A stretch of DNA of 64,000 bases from an uncultured Bradyrhizobium sp. (lineage in GTDB: Bacteria; Pseudomonadota; Alphaproteobacteria; Rhizobiales; Xanthobacteraceae). Location of the stretch: assembly GCF_936928535.1 (NCBI RefSeq), contig NZ_CAKZHY010000118.1, positions 1-64,000 on the forward strand, given 5' to 3'. Of the stretch, positions 51,995 through 61,101 are shown in pieces; the stretch's first letter is position 1; each line of letters begins with the position of its first letter. Both the position numbers and the translations under genes were made by a program. The notes under the pieces are model-generated. The model searched no databases. It was given only the letters and a program-made list of their open reading frames with translations, and was not told the DNA's origin.

Positions 51995-53584
51995 GTGACG
52001 CTCGCTCCTGACATCACCGCGAAATCCGACGGCGCATCGCGCCGGCCGCTCGTTGTGGCCGGGCTGGTGATCGCCGCGATGACCGCGCTCCGCATCGTCT
52101 ATGCCTCGGCCATCGATCTGCGCACCGATGAGGCCTATTACTGGACCTGGTCGAAGGAGGGGGCGCTCAGCTTCCTCGATCATCCGCCCGGCATCGCCTG
52201 GCTCATCCGGTTCGGCACCTTCATTTTCGGTGACACGGTGCTGGGCGTCCGCTTCGGCGGCATCGTCGCGATGCTGGTGACGCAGTGCCTGCTCGCCGAC
52301 ATCGTTCGCCGCCTGACCCACGATGCGCGCGCGATCGCGATTGCGGTGCTGATGCCGGAGGCCGCGCTCTATTACGGCCTGTTGATGGCCAAGGTCGCGC
52401 CCGACGTCGCCATGATCCCGTTCGCGATGGCGATGACTTGGTCGCTGGTGCGTCTTGCGCAAAGCGACGATGGACACTGGTGGCTCGCGGCCGGCCTTTT
52501 CGCCGGCCTGGCGCTGCTGTCGAAATTCACCGTCGTCATGTTTGCACCCGCCGTCGCCGCCTTTCTGCTGGTGCCGGATTGGCGCTGGCGCTGGCTGCGC
52601 AGCCCGTATCCGTACCTTGCGCTGCTGATCGCAATCGCCGTGTTCTCGCCGGTGCTGATCTGGAACGCGCAGCATGACTGGGCCTCGTTCCGTTTCCAGG
52701 GCGTGCGCGCCACCACCAATTATGGCATCTCGCTGCGTACCCTCGGCGATTATATCGGCCTGCAATTCGGCCTCGTCGGTTTCGTCATGCTGCCGGTGGT
52801 GCTGTCGGGCCTGGTGATGACGGCGTGGCGCGGCTATCGCTCGCGCGAGCCGGTGGGGATCCTGCTGTCGACGGCGGTGCTGGTGCCGTTCGTCTATTTC
52901 CTGGTCAAGTCATTGACGCTCCGGGTTGGCGATACCTGGCCGATGTTCATGTGGCCGACCGGCTTCGCGGCCGCTGCCGTGAATCTCGTGCTGATGCGGA
53001 GAGACGGTTGGTCGGCCCGGATGCTCCGTTCGAGCGTCTTCTGGATGAATACGGCGCTGGTGTCGGGGATCGCCTTCGTCGTGATCGTGTTCCTCTATTA
53101 CGTCGCCGCGCCCTGGAACTTCTTCGGCAGGTTGGATCCGATCGGCGCCGAAGCCGGCTTCGAGCAGGTGGCGGCGCGCGCACAGGCCGCGCTGGACGAG
53201 ACCGGCGCGACCTGGATCGCGACCGGCGATTACCGCACCTATGCCATGATGCGCTGGGTGTTTCGTGACCGAGTGCCCGTGGTCGAAATCAATGAACGCG
53301 GCCGCTTCCAGGATTTCCGCGATCCCGGCATGGACAGGATCAGGGGGCACGCAGGACTATTCATCGGGCGTCAATCCGATGATCGGACGGCGCTGTGGCA
53401 GATGATCCCCGCCAAGCGTGAGCAACTCGGCCTGGTCGAGCGCCGCTGGCGCGGCGTTGTGACCGATACTTACGTCCTGGAAAAGCTCTCCGGATGGACT
53501 CCGGAACTCAACCCGCCAAGGGACTCGCCGCTGTTTCAATGGCGGGTGCTGGCGGGGGAGTTTGAAATGCGCGTGTACGGCTGA
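51995..53584 (+). CDS. ArnT/GT39-family membrane glycosyltransferase
   Basis: This membrane protein of 529 residues belongs to the ArnT-like glycosyltransferase 39 family, which moves sugars from a polyprenyl-phosphate donor to lipids or proteins at the periplasmic face. The catalytic-type Asp lies in the first loop (AIDLRTDEAYYWTW), followed by many hydrophobic helices (about 10) and a soluble C-terminal domain. The acceptor is unknown. I use the GTG at 51995. The frame continues upstream to 51860, but residues there (FLWLWVPTFAGTTG) are the translation of a palindromic repeat. Confidence 0.85.
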   Translation: MTLAPDITAKSDGASRRPLVVAGLVIAAMTALRIVYASAIDLRTDEAYYWTWSKEGALSFLDHPPGIAWLIRFGTFIFGDTVLGVRFGGIVAMLVTQCLLADIVRRLTHDARAIAIAVLMPEAALYYGLLMAKVAPDVAMIPFAMAMTWSLVRLAQSDDGHWWLAAGLFAGLALLSKFTVVMFAPAVAAFLLVPDWRWRWLRSPYPYLALLIAIAVFSPVLIWNAQHDWASFRFQGVRATTNYGISLRTLGDYIGLQFGLVGFVMLPVVLSGLVMTAWRGYRSREPVGILLSTAVLVPFVYFLVKSLTLRVGDTWPMFMWPTGFAAAAVNLVLMRRDGWSARMLRSSVFWMNTALVSGIAFVVIVFLYYVAAPWNFFGRLDPIGAEAGFEQVAARAQAALDETGATWIATGDYRTYAMMRWVFRDRVPVVEINERGRFQDFRDPGMDRIRGHAGLFIGRQSDDRTALWQMIPAKREQLGLVERRWRGVVTDTYVLEKLSGWTPELNPPRDSPLFQWRVLAGEFEMRVYG

Positions 53585-53607
53585 GCGCGGCAAGCGCGGG
53601 CGTCTTT

Positions 53608-53750
53608 CCTTCTCCCCTTGTGGGAGAAGGTGGCGCGAAGCGCCGGATGAGGGGTTCTTTCCACTCGCAATGCTGTTCGTGAGGACAAATACCCCTCACC
53701 CGTCTCGCCGGTTCGCGGCGAGCCACCCTCTCCTGCAAGGGGAGAGGGTG
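53608..53750. repeat. paired intergenic palindrome, family A variant
   Basis: The left part, CCTTCTCCC-CTTGT-GGGAGAAGG followed by GGCGCGAAGCGCC, matches the copy at 37277 almost base for base. The right part has GTCTCGCCG-GTT-CGCGGCGAG and CCCTCTCC-TGCAA-GGGGAGAGGG. It separates the GT39 gene from the convergent YcjF-like gene. Confidence 0.85.
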
Positions 53751-53770
53751 CAGCGAGCGCGCGGAGAGCC

Positions 53771-54796
53771 CTACTCCTCGTCCTCTTTCTTCCGCAGCAG
53801 ATCCGTCGCGAGATCCGACAGTTTTGGCGGCGGCAGCGCCGCAAATGGCAGTGGCCTCGTCACATCGATCGCCGCCAATCCCAGCCGCGCCGTCAGCAGT
53901 CCGTTCAGCACGCCTTCGCCGAGCCGCTGCGACAGCTTTGCCGCGATGCCGTGACCGAGCATCTGTTGCACCAGGCTGTCGCTCGCGGCCATGCCGCCGG
54001 TAATGGCGAGATGGGCGATGACGTGGCGGAGCAGGCGGATCATGCCGAGCGCGCCGGGGCGGCCGCCATAGAGATAAGCGAGCTGGCGGATCAGCCGCAC
54101 CGCCGCGACGAACACGAACAGCACGTCGATCGCGGCGCGAGGCGAGACCGCCGTGACGATCGAGACTTTTTGCGCCGCTGACGACACCAGCCGCCGTGCC
54201 TCGGCATCCAGCGGCGACATCAGCTCGCGCTCCGCAAGCCTGATCATGTCGGCGCCGTCGATGATCTCGCCGGTGTGGCTCTCCAGCGTGGCACGGGCGC
54301 GCGCGAGCTGCGGGTTCTGGTGCGCGATCTTGAGCAGATCTCGCACGATGACGCGGCTCTCCTTGCGATCGTCGCTGGCAAGGACTGCGGCGGCGCGCGC
54401 ATGCAGTTTCTCGATAGTCGCAAGGCGCGCCAGCCCAAGCGCCTCGCGTCCGAGCACGACCGCAAGCGCCAGGGCAGTGACGAAAGCAAAGGCGAGGCCG
54501 ACGAAGCCGAGCGTTTCGCTACGCGCGAACAGATCTTCGATCAGATGCACCACGCCAAGCCCGGTGCCAAGCAGCGTCAGTCCGCCAAGGCCCGACCAGA
54601 ACAGCGTGCCCCAGCGGAAGCGCCGCCGCGCAGGCAATACTGCTGCAATCGGCACCGGCAACGCTTGGGGATCATGCTCCGGCGTGATCTGGATCGTGGC
54701 GCGGCCGAGCCGGCTGGTCTCGTCGGCTTCGGTGACGACGACGCCGGGATCGTCGAGCCGGAAGGTTGCCGGCCGCCGCTGGGATCGGTCGTTCAT
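53771..54796 (-). CDS. YcjF/TIGR01620-family inner membrane protein
   Basis: This 341-residue protein has a charged N-terminal part (MNDRSQRRPATFRLDDPGV), two close membrane helices (about 65-115) and a soluble helical C-terminal region of the DUF697 type (AISPRAAIDVLFVFVAAVRLIRQLAYLYGGRPG). This is the ycjF layout. Its ATG overlaps the end of the ycjX-like gene by 4 bp, so the two are co-translated. The function of the pair is not established; stress-associated membrane roles have been proposed for relatives. Confidence 0.88.
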   Translation of the reverse strand: MNDRSQRRPATFRLDDPGVVVTEADETSRLGRATIQITPEHDPQALPVPIAAVLPARRRFRWGTLFWSGLGGLTLLGTGLGVVHLIEDLFARSETLGFVGLAFAFVTALALAVVLGREALGLARLATIEKLHARAAAVLASDDRKESRVIVRDLLKIAHQNPQLARARATLESHTGEIIDGADMIRLAERELMSPLDAEARRLVSSAAQKVSIVTAVSPRAAIDVLFVFVAAVRLIRQLAYLYGGRPGALGMIRLLRHVIAHLAITGGMAASDSLVQQMLGHGIAAKLSQRLGEGVLNGLLTARLGLAAIDVTRPLPFAALPPPKLSDLATDLLRKKEDEE

Positions 54797-56262
54797 GCGA
54801 GCTTGTCTCCGATCAGGAACTGCAAGGCACGGTCGAGGCGGATGTGTGGCAGTGCGGGCTCTTCGGTCCCCTCGCGTTCGAGCTTGGGCGGGCGGAAGCG
54901 CAGGAAGCGGAAATCGCTCTTTTCGGCGGCTTGCGTCGACAATCCGCGAAACGCATCCGAGCCGTTGAACAGCGGTTCGGGATCCAGCGGCAGGTCTCCG
55001 GGAAAGGTCGCGACTTCCGTGTTGCCGTCGAAGAACTCGCCATTCGCACTTTCGCCGGCAGCCGGCGTGCCCACGATCGAGGGCAATCTGTCGCGGCCAT
55101 GCGCAACCTGCGCCTCGCGGGTGGCGCGGACGGCCGCGAGTGCGACGACGTCGATCTGCGCGCCGGTGTCTTCCGCGCGCGCCGCGGCGCGTGTAACCGC
55201 GCGGCGCAGCACGGCCTCGAGACGGTCGTGGCTTGAATGATGCAGGTGATCCGCCTTCGTCGCCGCGAACAGGATGCGGTCGATGCGCGGCCTGAACAGG
55301 CTGGAGAGAAAGGTGCTGCGGCCGATGTTGAAGCAATCGAGAATGCCTGATAGCGCCGCCTCAAGATCGTGCAGCGCTTCTGGCCCCGAGTTGAATGCGG
55401 CGAGCGCATCGGCCAGCACGATCTGGCGATCGAGCCGGGCGAAATGATCCCGAAAGAACGGGCGCACCACGATGTCCTTGTAGGCTTCAAAGCGCCGCAC
55501 CATCATTGCCCATAGCGATCCCTCGGGCGCCTGTCCGCCAAGCGGCACGTCGAGCGGGGCGAACGTGAGCGCCGGCGTATCGGCGAGACTGCCGGGCATC
55601 AGGAAGCGGCCGGGTGGCAACAGGCTCATCGCAAACCGCTCGTCGCGACAGGCGCGCAGATATTGGGTGAAGAGCTTCGCAGCCGTCAGCGTCGCCTGCT
55701 CGTCCTCGCGCGCGTCGCCTTTCAGCGTCGCCAGATGCGCGTGCCAATCGGCAGCAAGATGCGCGCGCGGGGTCTCGCGCGACAGCGCCAGGCTCTCCGA
55801 CGCCCATTGCTCGTAGCTTTTCTGAAGCAGCGGCAGATCGAGCAGCCATTCACCGGGATAGTCGACGATGTCGAGCGTCAGCGTGCGGTCGGCGCCGTTC
55901 TGACGCTGGTAGTCGATGACGAGACGGAGCTCGCTGATGTCGACCGTCGAGCTCGGCCAGCGCCGCTCCTCGATCAGCGCGCGCAGATGGCTCTCGTAGG
56001 AAAAGCGCGGCACGGCATCATCAGGCTGCGGCGCCAGATGTGCCCGCGCGATCCGGCCCGATGAGTAAGCCTCGAACACCGGAAACCGCCCGCCGCGCGT
56101 CAGCCCATGGATCAGCGCCGTGATGAATACGGTCTTACCGGCGCGCGACAGGCCGGTGACACCGAGCCGCACCGTCGGGTTGAAGAAGTGCTCGCCATAG
56201 TCGATCAGTGCCCGGGCCGACAGGCGCGCCTCTTCAACCATATCCTGGAAACTGAATGCCAT
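54793..56262 (-). CDS. YcjX-like P-loop ATPase/GTPase
   Basis: YcjX-family proteins are DUF463 nucleotide-binding proteins. This one has 489 residues and a Walker A motif, GLSRAGKT, at residues 37-44, followed by FITALIHGL. Other conserved blocks are LDIVDYPGEWLLDLPLL, the likely Walker B/switch region, and RIDRILFAATKADHLHH, the base-specificity-like motif. Together with the overlapping ycjF-like gene it forms a two-gene unit often seen in proteobacteria. The molecular role remains uncertain. Confidence 0.9.
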   Translation of the reverse strand: MAFSFQDMVEEARLSARALIDYGEHFFNPTVRLGVTGLSRAGKTVFITALIHGLTRGGRFPVFEAYSSGRIARAHLAPQPDDAVPRFSYESHLRALIEERRWPSSTVDISELRLVIDYQRQNGADRTLTLDIVDYPGEWLLDLPLLQKSYEQWASESLALSRETPRAHLAADWHAHLATLKGDAREDEQATLTAAKLFTQYLRACRDERFAMSLLPPGRFLMPGSLADTPALTFAPLDVPLGGQAPEGSLWAMMVRRFEAYKDIVVRPFFRDHFARLDRQIVLADALAAFNSGPEALHDLEAALSGILDCFNIGRSTFLSSLFRPRIDRILFAATKADHLHHSSHDRLEAVLRRAVTRAAARAEDTGAQIDVVALAAVRATREAQVAHGRDRLPSIVGTPAAGESANGEFFDGNTEVATFPGDLPLDPEPLFNGSDAFRGLSTQAAEKSDFRFLRFRPPKLEREGTEEPALPHIRLDRALQFLIGDKLA

Positions 56263-56456
56263 ATTAACTTAAAGCGGGGACATTGAAGGGAGTGATCTCG
56301 GGCGGGGAACAGTGAAGCCGTTCACAAAAGTGGCAATTGAGTGGGGAAAATCAAGCTTCATACTTCCACCGCCTTTGTCGGCGATCAGCCGATTGAACGA
56401 CGCGCGGGTCCCAAAAGACCTATAGAAGAGGGCATTGCCCTACGTTGCGGATTGCC

Positions 56457-57152
56457 ATGACCGTGTTCACGTTGAAACAGCTTGCGTCCACTTCCGTCCA
56501 CGCCGCGGCCGACGCGATCCGCTGGAATTATGACCGTGCCGAGCTGATCGCCGATGGCATCGTCCACGGGGTCGGCGTGCTCGCCGGCATCATCGCCGCG
56601 ACCGTGCTGGTGGTGCTGGCGGCTGTTTATGCCGACGCCACCGACATCGTCGGCGTCTCGATCTATGTCGCAGGGCTGCTCTCGATGCTGGTGTTGTCGG
56701 CGACCTATAATCTCTGGCCGGTCTCGCCCGCTAAATGGCTGCTGCGCCGCTTCGACCATTCCGCGATCTATCTGCTGATCGCCGCGACCTACACGCCATT
56801 CATCCTCGAGGTGAGGGACAGCGCGTTCGCGCTGGTGCTGCTCGCCGGCGTCTGGTGCGTCGCGATTCTGGGCATCGTGCTGAAACTTTTCTGCCCCGGC
56901 CGGTTTGATCGTGTCTCGGTCGGCATCTATCTCGTCATGGGCTGGAGCGGCGTGATGCTCTATGGACCCGTGGTCAAGGCGCTGCCCGCGCTGGTGCTCG
57001 GGTTCATCCTTGCGGGCGGCCTGCTCTACAGTTTTGGCGTGATCTTCCACGCCTGGCGGCGATTGCGTTTCCAGAACGCGATCTGGCATGGCTTTGTCTT
57101 GGCCGGCGCGGCATGCCATTATACCGCGGTGCTCGACCTCGTGCTGAACTGA
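56457..57152 (+). CDS. hemolysin III/PAQR-family membrane protein
   Basis: This is a seven-helix integral membrane protein of 231 residues. Family motifs are ELIADGIVHGVGVLAG at the start, SATYNLWP, FDHSAIYLLIAATYTPF and the closing RLRFQNAIWHGFVLAGAACHY. The conserved His and Ser/Asp residues in these segments form the zinc site typical of PAQR proteins. Despite the name, hemolytic activity should not be assumed. The ATG at 56457 is chosen; a TTG at 56445 is also in frame. It appears to be monocistronic. Confidence 0.9.
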   Translation: MTVFTLKQLASTSVHAAADAIRWNYDRAELIADGIVHGVGVLAGIIAATVLVVLAAVYADATDIVGVSIYVAGLLSMLVLSATYNLWPVSPAKWLLRRFDHSAIYLLIAATYTPFILEVRDSAFALVLLAGVWCVAILGIVLKLFCPGRFDRVSVGIYLVMGWSGVMLYGPVVKALPALVLGFILAGGLLYSFGVIFHAWRRLRFQNAIWHGFVLAGAACHYTAVLDLVLN

Positions 57153-57216
57153 GCACGTCCCGCGATGCGGGATAAGGCAAAACAAGCAGATCACATAAAA
57201 AATGAGGAGACGTCGC

Positions 57217-58011
57217 ATGCAGGTGACCGGCAAGGTCGTGGTCGTCACGGGCGGCGCCAATGGCATCGGCAAGGCGCTGTGCGAAGCCTTTCGCAAGGCC
57301 GGTGCTGCCAAGGTTGTGGTCGCGGACATGGATGCCGCCAACGCGCGCGCCGTTGCCGCGACGGTGGACGGCGCGGCATTCAAATGCGACGTCGCGCAAG
57401 AGAAAGAGGTCGCGCACGTCATCGAGGAGACCGAGCGGCAGTTCGGGCCTATTGATCTGTTCTGTTCAAATGCCGGCATCGGCGGCGGCTTCGATCCGAT
57501 GTCGGTCAATGCCGGCGGCGCTTCGGACGAGCCGTGGCAGCGCAGCTGGGCGATCCACGTCATGGCGCATGTCTACGCGGCGCGGCACCTCGTGCCCCGC
57601 ATGAAGGCGCGCGGCGGTGGCTATTTCCTCAACACCATCTCGGCTGCGGGCTTGCTGTCGCAGGTCGGTAGCCCCGCATACTCCACCACCAAGCACGCCG
57701 CGGTCGGCTTCGCCGAAAATCTCGCGATCTCGCACCAGGCCCACAACATCAAGGTCTCGATCCTCTGCCCGCAGGGGGTCGACACCAACATGCTGCGCTC
57801 GATCCCCAAGGGCCCGCAATCCGGCGACGGCGACCTCACGCCGGAGCAGGTCGCAAAGGACGTGCTCGCCGGACTGGATCAGGAAACCTTCCTGATCCTG
57901 CCGCACCCGCAGGTGCTCGGCTACATGCGCAAGAAGACCGAGAATTACGATCGCTGGATCGGCGGCATGGCCAAGATCCAGGCCAGGATGCGGGAGGAGT
58001 TCGGGAAGTAA
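57217..58011 (+). CDS. short-chain dehydrogenase/reductase
   Basis: This NAD(P)-dependent SDR has 264 residues: the cofactor motif TGGANGIG, the N-rich SNAGIGGG region and the catalytic YSTTK (SPAYSTTKHAAVGFAENLA). Asp in VVADMDA, at the end of the second strand, suggests NAD rather than NADP. AGGAGACG lies before the ATG at 57217. The substrate is unknown. It is 6 bp from the end of the convergent MarR gene. The acyl-CoA catabolic genes further right hint at a role in the same pathway. Confidence 0.9.
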   Translation: MQVTGKVVVVTGGANGIGKALCEAFRKAGAAKVVVADMDAANARAVAATVDGAAFKCDVAQEKEVAHVIEETERQFGPIDLFCSNAGIGGGFDPMSVNAGGASDEPWQRSWAIHVMAHVYAARHLVPRMKARGGGYFLNTISAAGLLSQVGSPAYSTTKHAAVGFAENLAISHQAHNIKVSILCPQGVDTNMLRSIPKGPQSGDGDLTPEQVAKDVLAGLDQETFLILPHPQVLGYMRKKTENYDRWIGGMAKIQARMREEFGK

Positions 58012-58017
58012 AGGGCG

Positions 58018-58479
58018 TTACGCCGCCGCTCCCGTCCCGCCCTCCGCGCGGCTCTGCCGCAACGCCCGCGCATAAAGCATCATCCCCTCGCGCACCGCGC
58101 GCTGCTCCGCCGCCGTCAGCCTCGCCAGCGCACCGCTGACCTGCTGCCGGCCGAACGCATGCAGGGCCTCCAGCGTGCGCCGGCCCTTCGCCGTCAACGA
58201 CAACAGTTTGCTGCGGGCATCAAGCTCATCCGGCGTCTCCCGCAGCTCGCCGCAATCGATCAGCTTGCGCACCATGCGGCTGACGCTGGATTTCTCCAGC
58301 CGCAGGAAATCGCCGAGCTCGCCGGAGGTCAGCGGACCGCGGATGCCGATCTCCAGAATGGTGTGCACGGCCGAGGGCGGATAATCCGAGGCCGCCACCG
58401 TGGCGTCCATGAAGCCGAGCTCGCGCACCATCAACCGCGAGGCGGCGCGGATGTCGTCGATCAGCGCGAGCTCAGCCAT
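58018..58479 (-). CDS. MarR-family transcriptional regulator
   Basis: This 153-residue winged-helix regulator has a dimerisation N terminus and DNA-binding core (TSGELGDFLRLEKSSVSRMVRKLIDCGELRETPDELDARSKLLSLTAKGRRTLE). I prefer the ATG at 58479 with GGGAG 5 bases upstream. The alternative ATG at 58494 lies inside a perfect palindrome (58491-58519), which is probably this protein's own operator. The divergent SDR gene is the expected target, giving autoregulation plus control of one or more catabolic genes. The inducer is unknown, but aromatic or acyl-CoA compounds are typical. Confidence 0.9.
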   Translation of the reverse strand: MAELALIDDIRAASRLMVRELGFMDATVAASDYPPSAVHTILEIGIRGPLTSGELGDFLRLEKSSVSRMVRKLIDCGELRETPDELDARSKLLSLTAKGRRTLEALHAFGRQQVSGALARLTAAEQRAVREGMMLYARALRQSRAEGGTGAAA

Positions 58480-58490
58480 CTTGACTCCCG

Positions 58491-58519
58491 GCATATAGTT
58501 GTACCATACAACTATATGC
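58491..58519. promoter_or_regulatory. perfect inverted repeat, probable MarR operator
   Basis: Two 12-bp arms (58491-58502 GCATATAGTTGT and its exact complement at 58508-58519) flank a 5-bp spacer, ACCAT. The site sits 11 bp upstream of the marR start and 35 bp upstream of the divergent SDR start, in an AT-rich patch unlike its surroundings. A MarR dimer would fit this length. Confidence 0.8.
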
Positions 58520-58554
58520 GTGCAACGGCGCGCGCAAGCGTTTTGGAGTGGCCC

Positions 58555-59331
58555 ATGAGCGGAACTTTGCCAACCGGTGAACGGATGAGGGGCAAGGTCT
58601 GCCTCGTCACGGGCGGTGGCAGCGGCATCGGCCGGGCCACGGCGCTGCGGATGGCGGCTGAGGGCGCCGAGGCGGTCATTGTCGCAGGCCGGCGCGAGGC
58701 CGAGATCGAGGCGGCCGCAGCCGCCTGCCGCGAGCTCGGTGCGGATGCGATTGCTGTCCAGACGGACATCACGCGGGAGGATGACGTCGCGCGGCTCGTT
58801 CGTACGGTGACCGAACGCAGCGGCCGGCTCGATGTCGCCTTCAACAATGCCGGCTTTCAGGAGCGCCGCGCGCCGCTGGAAGAGCAGGGCACCGACATCT
58901 ACGACAGCGTGTTCGACACCAATGTCCGCGCGCTGTTTCTGTGCCTGCGCCATCAACTGCCGGCGATGCTGGCGAAAGGGTGCGGCAGCATCGTCGTCAA
59001 CGCCTCTGTCAGCGGCGTGCGCAATCCCAATCCCGGCTTTTCGCTCTACTCGGCTTCCAAGGCGGCCGCGATCTCGCTGACGCGCTCGGCGGCGATGGAA
59101 AACGCCCCGCGCGGCATCCGCATCAACGCCGTCGCACCCGGCCGCGTCGTCACCGACATGATGTTGCGCGCCGGCGTCGGCGACGTCGCAACGGTCGGTG
59201 CAGGATTGCCGCTGCGGCGGATGGGAACGCCGGAGGAGGTGGCGGAAGCCGTGGTGTGGCTATCGTCGGATGCGTCGTCCTATGTGGTTGGCCACGTGCT
59301 CGCGGCGGACGGGGGATTCCTGGCGGCGTGA
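58555..59331 (+). CDS. short-chain dehydrogenase/reductase, divergent from marR
   Basis: This 258-residue SDR has the cofactor motif TGGGSGIG and the catalytic YSASK (SLYSASKAAAISLTRSAAME). The NNAGFQERR region precedes the catalytic Ser in NASVSG. A C-terminal GHVLAADGGFLAA is typical of the FabG-like class. Arg in VAGRREAE after the second strand favours NADP. TTGGAGTG lies before the ATG. It is the obvious target of the adjacent MarR operator. It ends 4 bp from the convergent benzoylformate decarboxylase gene. Confidence 0.9.
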   Translation: MSGTLPTGERMRGKVCLVTGGGSGIGRATALRMAAEGAEAVIVAGRREAEIEAAAAACRELGADAIAVQTDITREDDVARLVRTVTERSGRLDVAFNNAGFQERRAPLEEQGTDIYDSVFDTNVRALFLCLRHQLPAMLAKGCGSIVVNASVSGVRNPNPGFSLYSASKAAAISLTRSAAMENAPRGIRINAVAPGRVVTDMMLRAGVGDVATVGAGLPLRRMGTPEEVAEAVVWLSSDASSYVVGHVLAADGGFLAA

Positions 59332-59335
59332 CGTC

Positions 59336-60958
59336 CTAATGCTTCTGCCCGTACAGCACCGGCACCGCCGAATCCACGACAACCTCGACAAGGCTCGTGC
59401 CTTCGTACGCCATCTCGCTCTTCAGTGCCTCGCCAAGCTCCGCCGCCTTGCTCACGCGCACGGCATGGCAGCCCAAGCCTTCGGCCAGCCTGACGAAATC
59501 GATGCCCGGCAGCTCCAGTCCCGGCACGTTGCGCACCTGCATCACCTGGCTGAACGAGCGCATCGCGCCGTAGCCGGAATTGTTGATGACGACGATGGTC
59601 AGCGGGAGCTTGCGCTGCGCGGCGGTCCACAGCGCCTGGATCGAGTACATCGCCGAGCCGTCGCCGATCAGGCACACGGTGCGGCTGTTCGGCTTGCCCA
59701 GCGCCATGCCGACGGCGGCGGGCAGTGAATAGCCGAGACCGCCGCTCGCCATGGTGTAGAAGCTGTCCTGGCCGCGCATCGGCAAAAACTTTTGCATCGC
59801 CGGCCGATGTGAGGGCACTTCCTCGACGAGTGAGGCTCCGTCCGGCATCGCCTGGGACAGCGCGTGCAGCAGGAATTCGACCGGCAGTGGATCGGCGGCG
59901 TGCGGCGCGGGCGGCAGTGTGCGGCCTTTTGGGGTGGCGCGTTTGCTTTCGGGCAGCAGGTCGAGCAGCGCGCTCAGCGCCGGCTTCATCGTCGCGACGA
60001 TGCTGGTGCCTGATGGCGTCACCGCGGCCGCATCCGGATCATCCGTGATCTGGAAGATCGTGGCGTCGCCATCGAAGATCGCAGCGTGGCCTTCGACGTG
60101 GAAGGTGAACACGGGTGCGCCGATGACGACGACGAGATCGTGCGCGCGCAGCGCGTCGGACAGCTGTGCCGGCGAGGCGTGCAGGAAGCCTGCGAATTGC
60201 GGGTGACGCTCGGGGAACGAGCAGCGCGCCGAGAACGGGCTGACCCAGACGCTAGCCTTCGCCTTCTCGGCGACGCGCACCATCAGATCGACCGCGCCGG
60301 CGCGATCGACGCCGGGGCCGACCACGAGCGCAGGGTGCTTTGCGGTCGCGAGTGCGGCGACCAGCGCCTTCATCGCCTCAGGCTCGGGGCCGATCTCGCG
60401 GCTGACCTTGCGTGCCTCGACCGGTGCAGTCGCGTGCGTCCAGTCGTCGATCGGGATCGACACGAAGGTCGGCCCGCATGGCGGCTGCATCGCGGTGTAA
60501 TAGGCCCGCGCGATCGCGGCGGGCACGTCTTCGGGCCGCGCCGGCTCAACGCTGTATTTCACATAGGGCCGCGGAAACTCCGAGGCGCGTTCGGCGTAGA
60601 GGAATGCCTGCAGCGGCAGGATCGAGCGCGCCTGCTGCCCCGCGGTGATCACGAGCGGCGTCTGGTTGCGATGCGCGGTGTAGATGTTGCCGAGCGCATT
60701 GCCGACACCGGCCGCCGAATGCAGATTGACGAAGCCCGCATTGCGGGTCGCCTGCGCATAACCGTCCGCCATGCCGACGGCGGAGGCTTCCTGCAGCGCC
60801 AGCACATAGTCGATATCGTCGGGCCAGTCGGAGAGGAACGGCAGCTCGGTCGAACCGGGATTGCCGAATACGCGCCTGATGCCGAAGGCGCGCAGCAAAT
60901 CGAGCGTCGCCTGCTTGACGGTGACGGACTTGCTGCCGGCCTTGCCGTTCTTGGACAT
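59336..60958 (-). CDS. benzoylformate decarboxylase-like TPP enzyme
   Basis: This 540-residue thiamine diphosphate enzyme converts benzoylformate to benzaldehyde and CO2 in mandelate breakdown. The residues known from Pseudomonas putida are conserved with a shift of 10: Ser36 (FGNPGSTE), Glu57 (LALQEAS), His80 (VNLHSAAG), and the second active-site His in VFTFHVEG. The TPP motif GDGSAMYS...NNSGYGAM is present. Mandelate dehydrogenase and racemase are not in the window, so another 2-oxo acid substrate is possible. A palindromic repeat lies between it and the next gene. Confidence 0.88.
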   Translation of the reverse strand: MSKNGKAGSKSVTVKQATLDLLRAFGIRRVFGNPGSTELPFLSDWPDDIDYVLALQEASAVGMADGYAQATRNAGFVNLHSAAGVGNALGNIYTAHRNQTPLVITAGQQARSILPLQAFLYAERASEFPRPYVKYSVEPARPEDVPAAIARAYYTAMQPPCGPTFVSIPIDDWTHATAPVEARKVSREIGPEPEAMKALVAALATAKHPALVVGPGVDRAGAVDLMVRVAEKAKASVWVSPFSARCSFPERHPQFAGFLHASPAQLSDALRAHDLVVVIGAPVFTFHVEGHAAIFDGDATIFQITDDPDAAAVTPSGTSIVATMKPALSALLDLLPESKRATPKGRTLPPAPHAADPLPVEFLLHALSQAMPDGASLVEEVPSHRPAMQKFLPMRGQDSFYTMASGGLGYSLPAAVGMALGKPNSRTVCLIGDGSAMYSIQALWTAAQRKLPLTIVVINNSGYGAMRSFSQVMQVRNVPGLELPGIDFVRLAEGLGCHAVRVSKAAELGEALKSEMAYEGTSLVEVVVDSAVPVLYGQKH

Positions 60959-60980
60959 TGGTTTCCGTCCCCTCTTATTT

Positions 60981-61086
60981 CCTCATCCTGAGGAGCGCGT
61001 CTTCGCGCGTCTCGAAGGATGAAGGCCCGGCTGGTGGCCTCGCCCTTCGAGACGCGCGCGAAGAGGCGCGCTCCTCAGGGTGAGGG
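60981..61086. repeat. paired palindrome, family E
   Basis: Left arm CCTCATCCTGAGGAGCGCG and right arm CGCGCTCCTCAGGGTGAGG are near-perfect complements. Inside, TCGCGCGTCTCGAAGG and CCTTCGAGACGCGCG give a second long stem. It lies between two genes on the same strand. Confidence 0.8.
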
Positions 61087-61101
61087 TCTAGTAGCAGCGT
61101 A

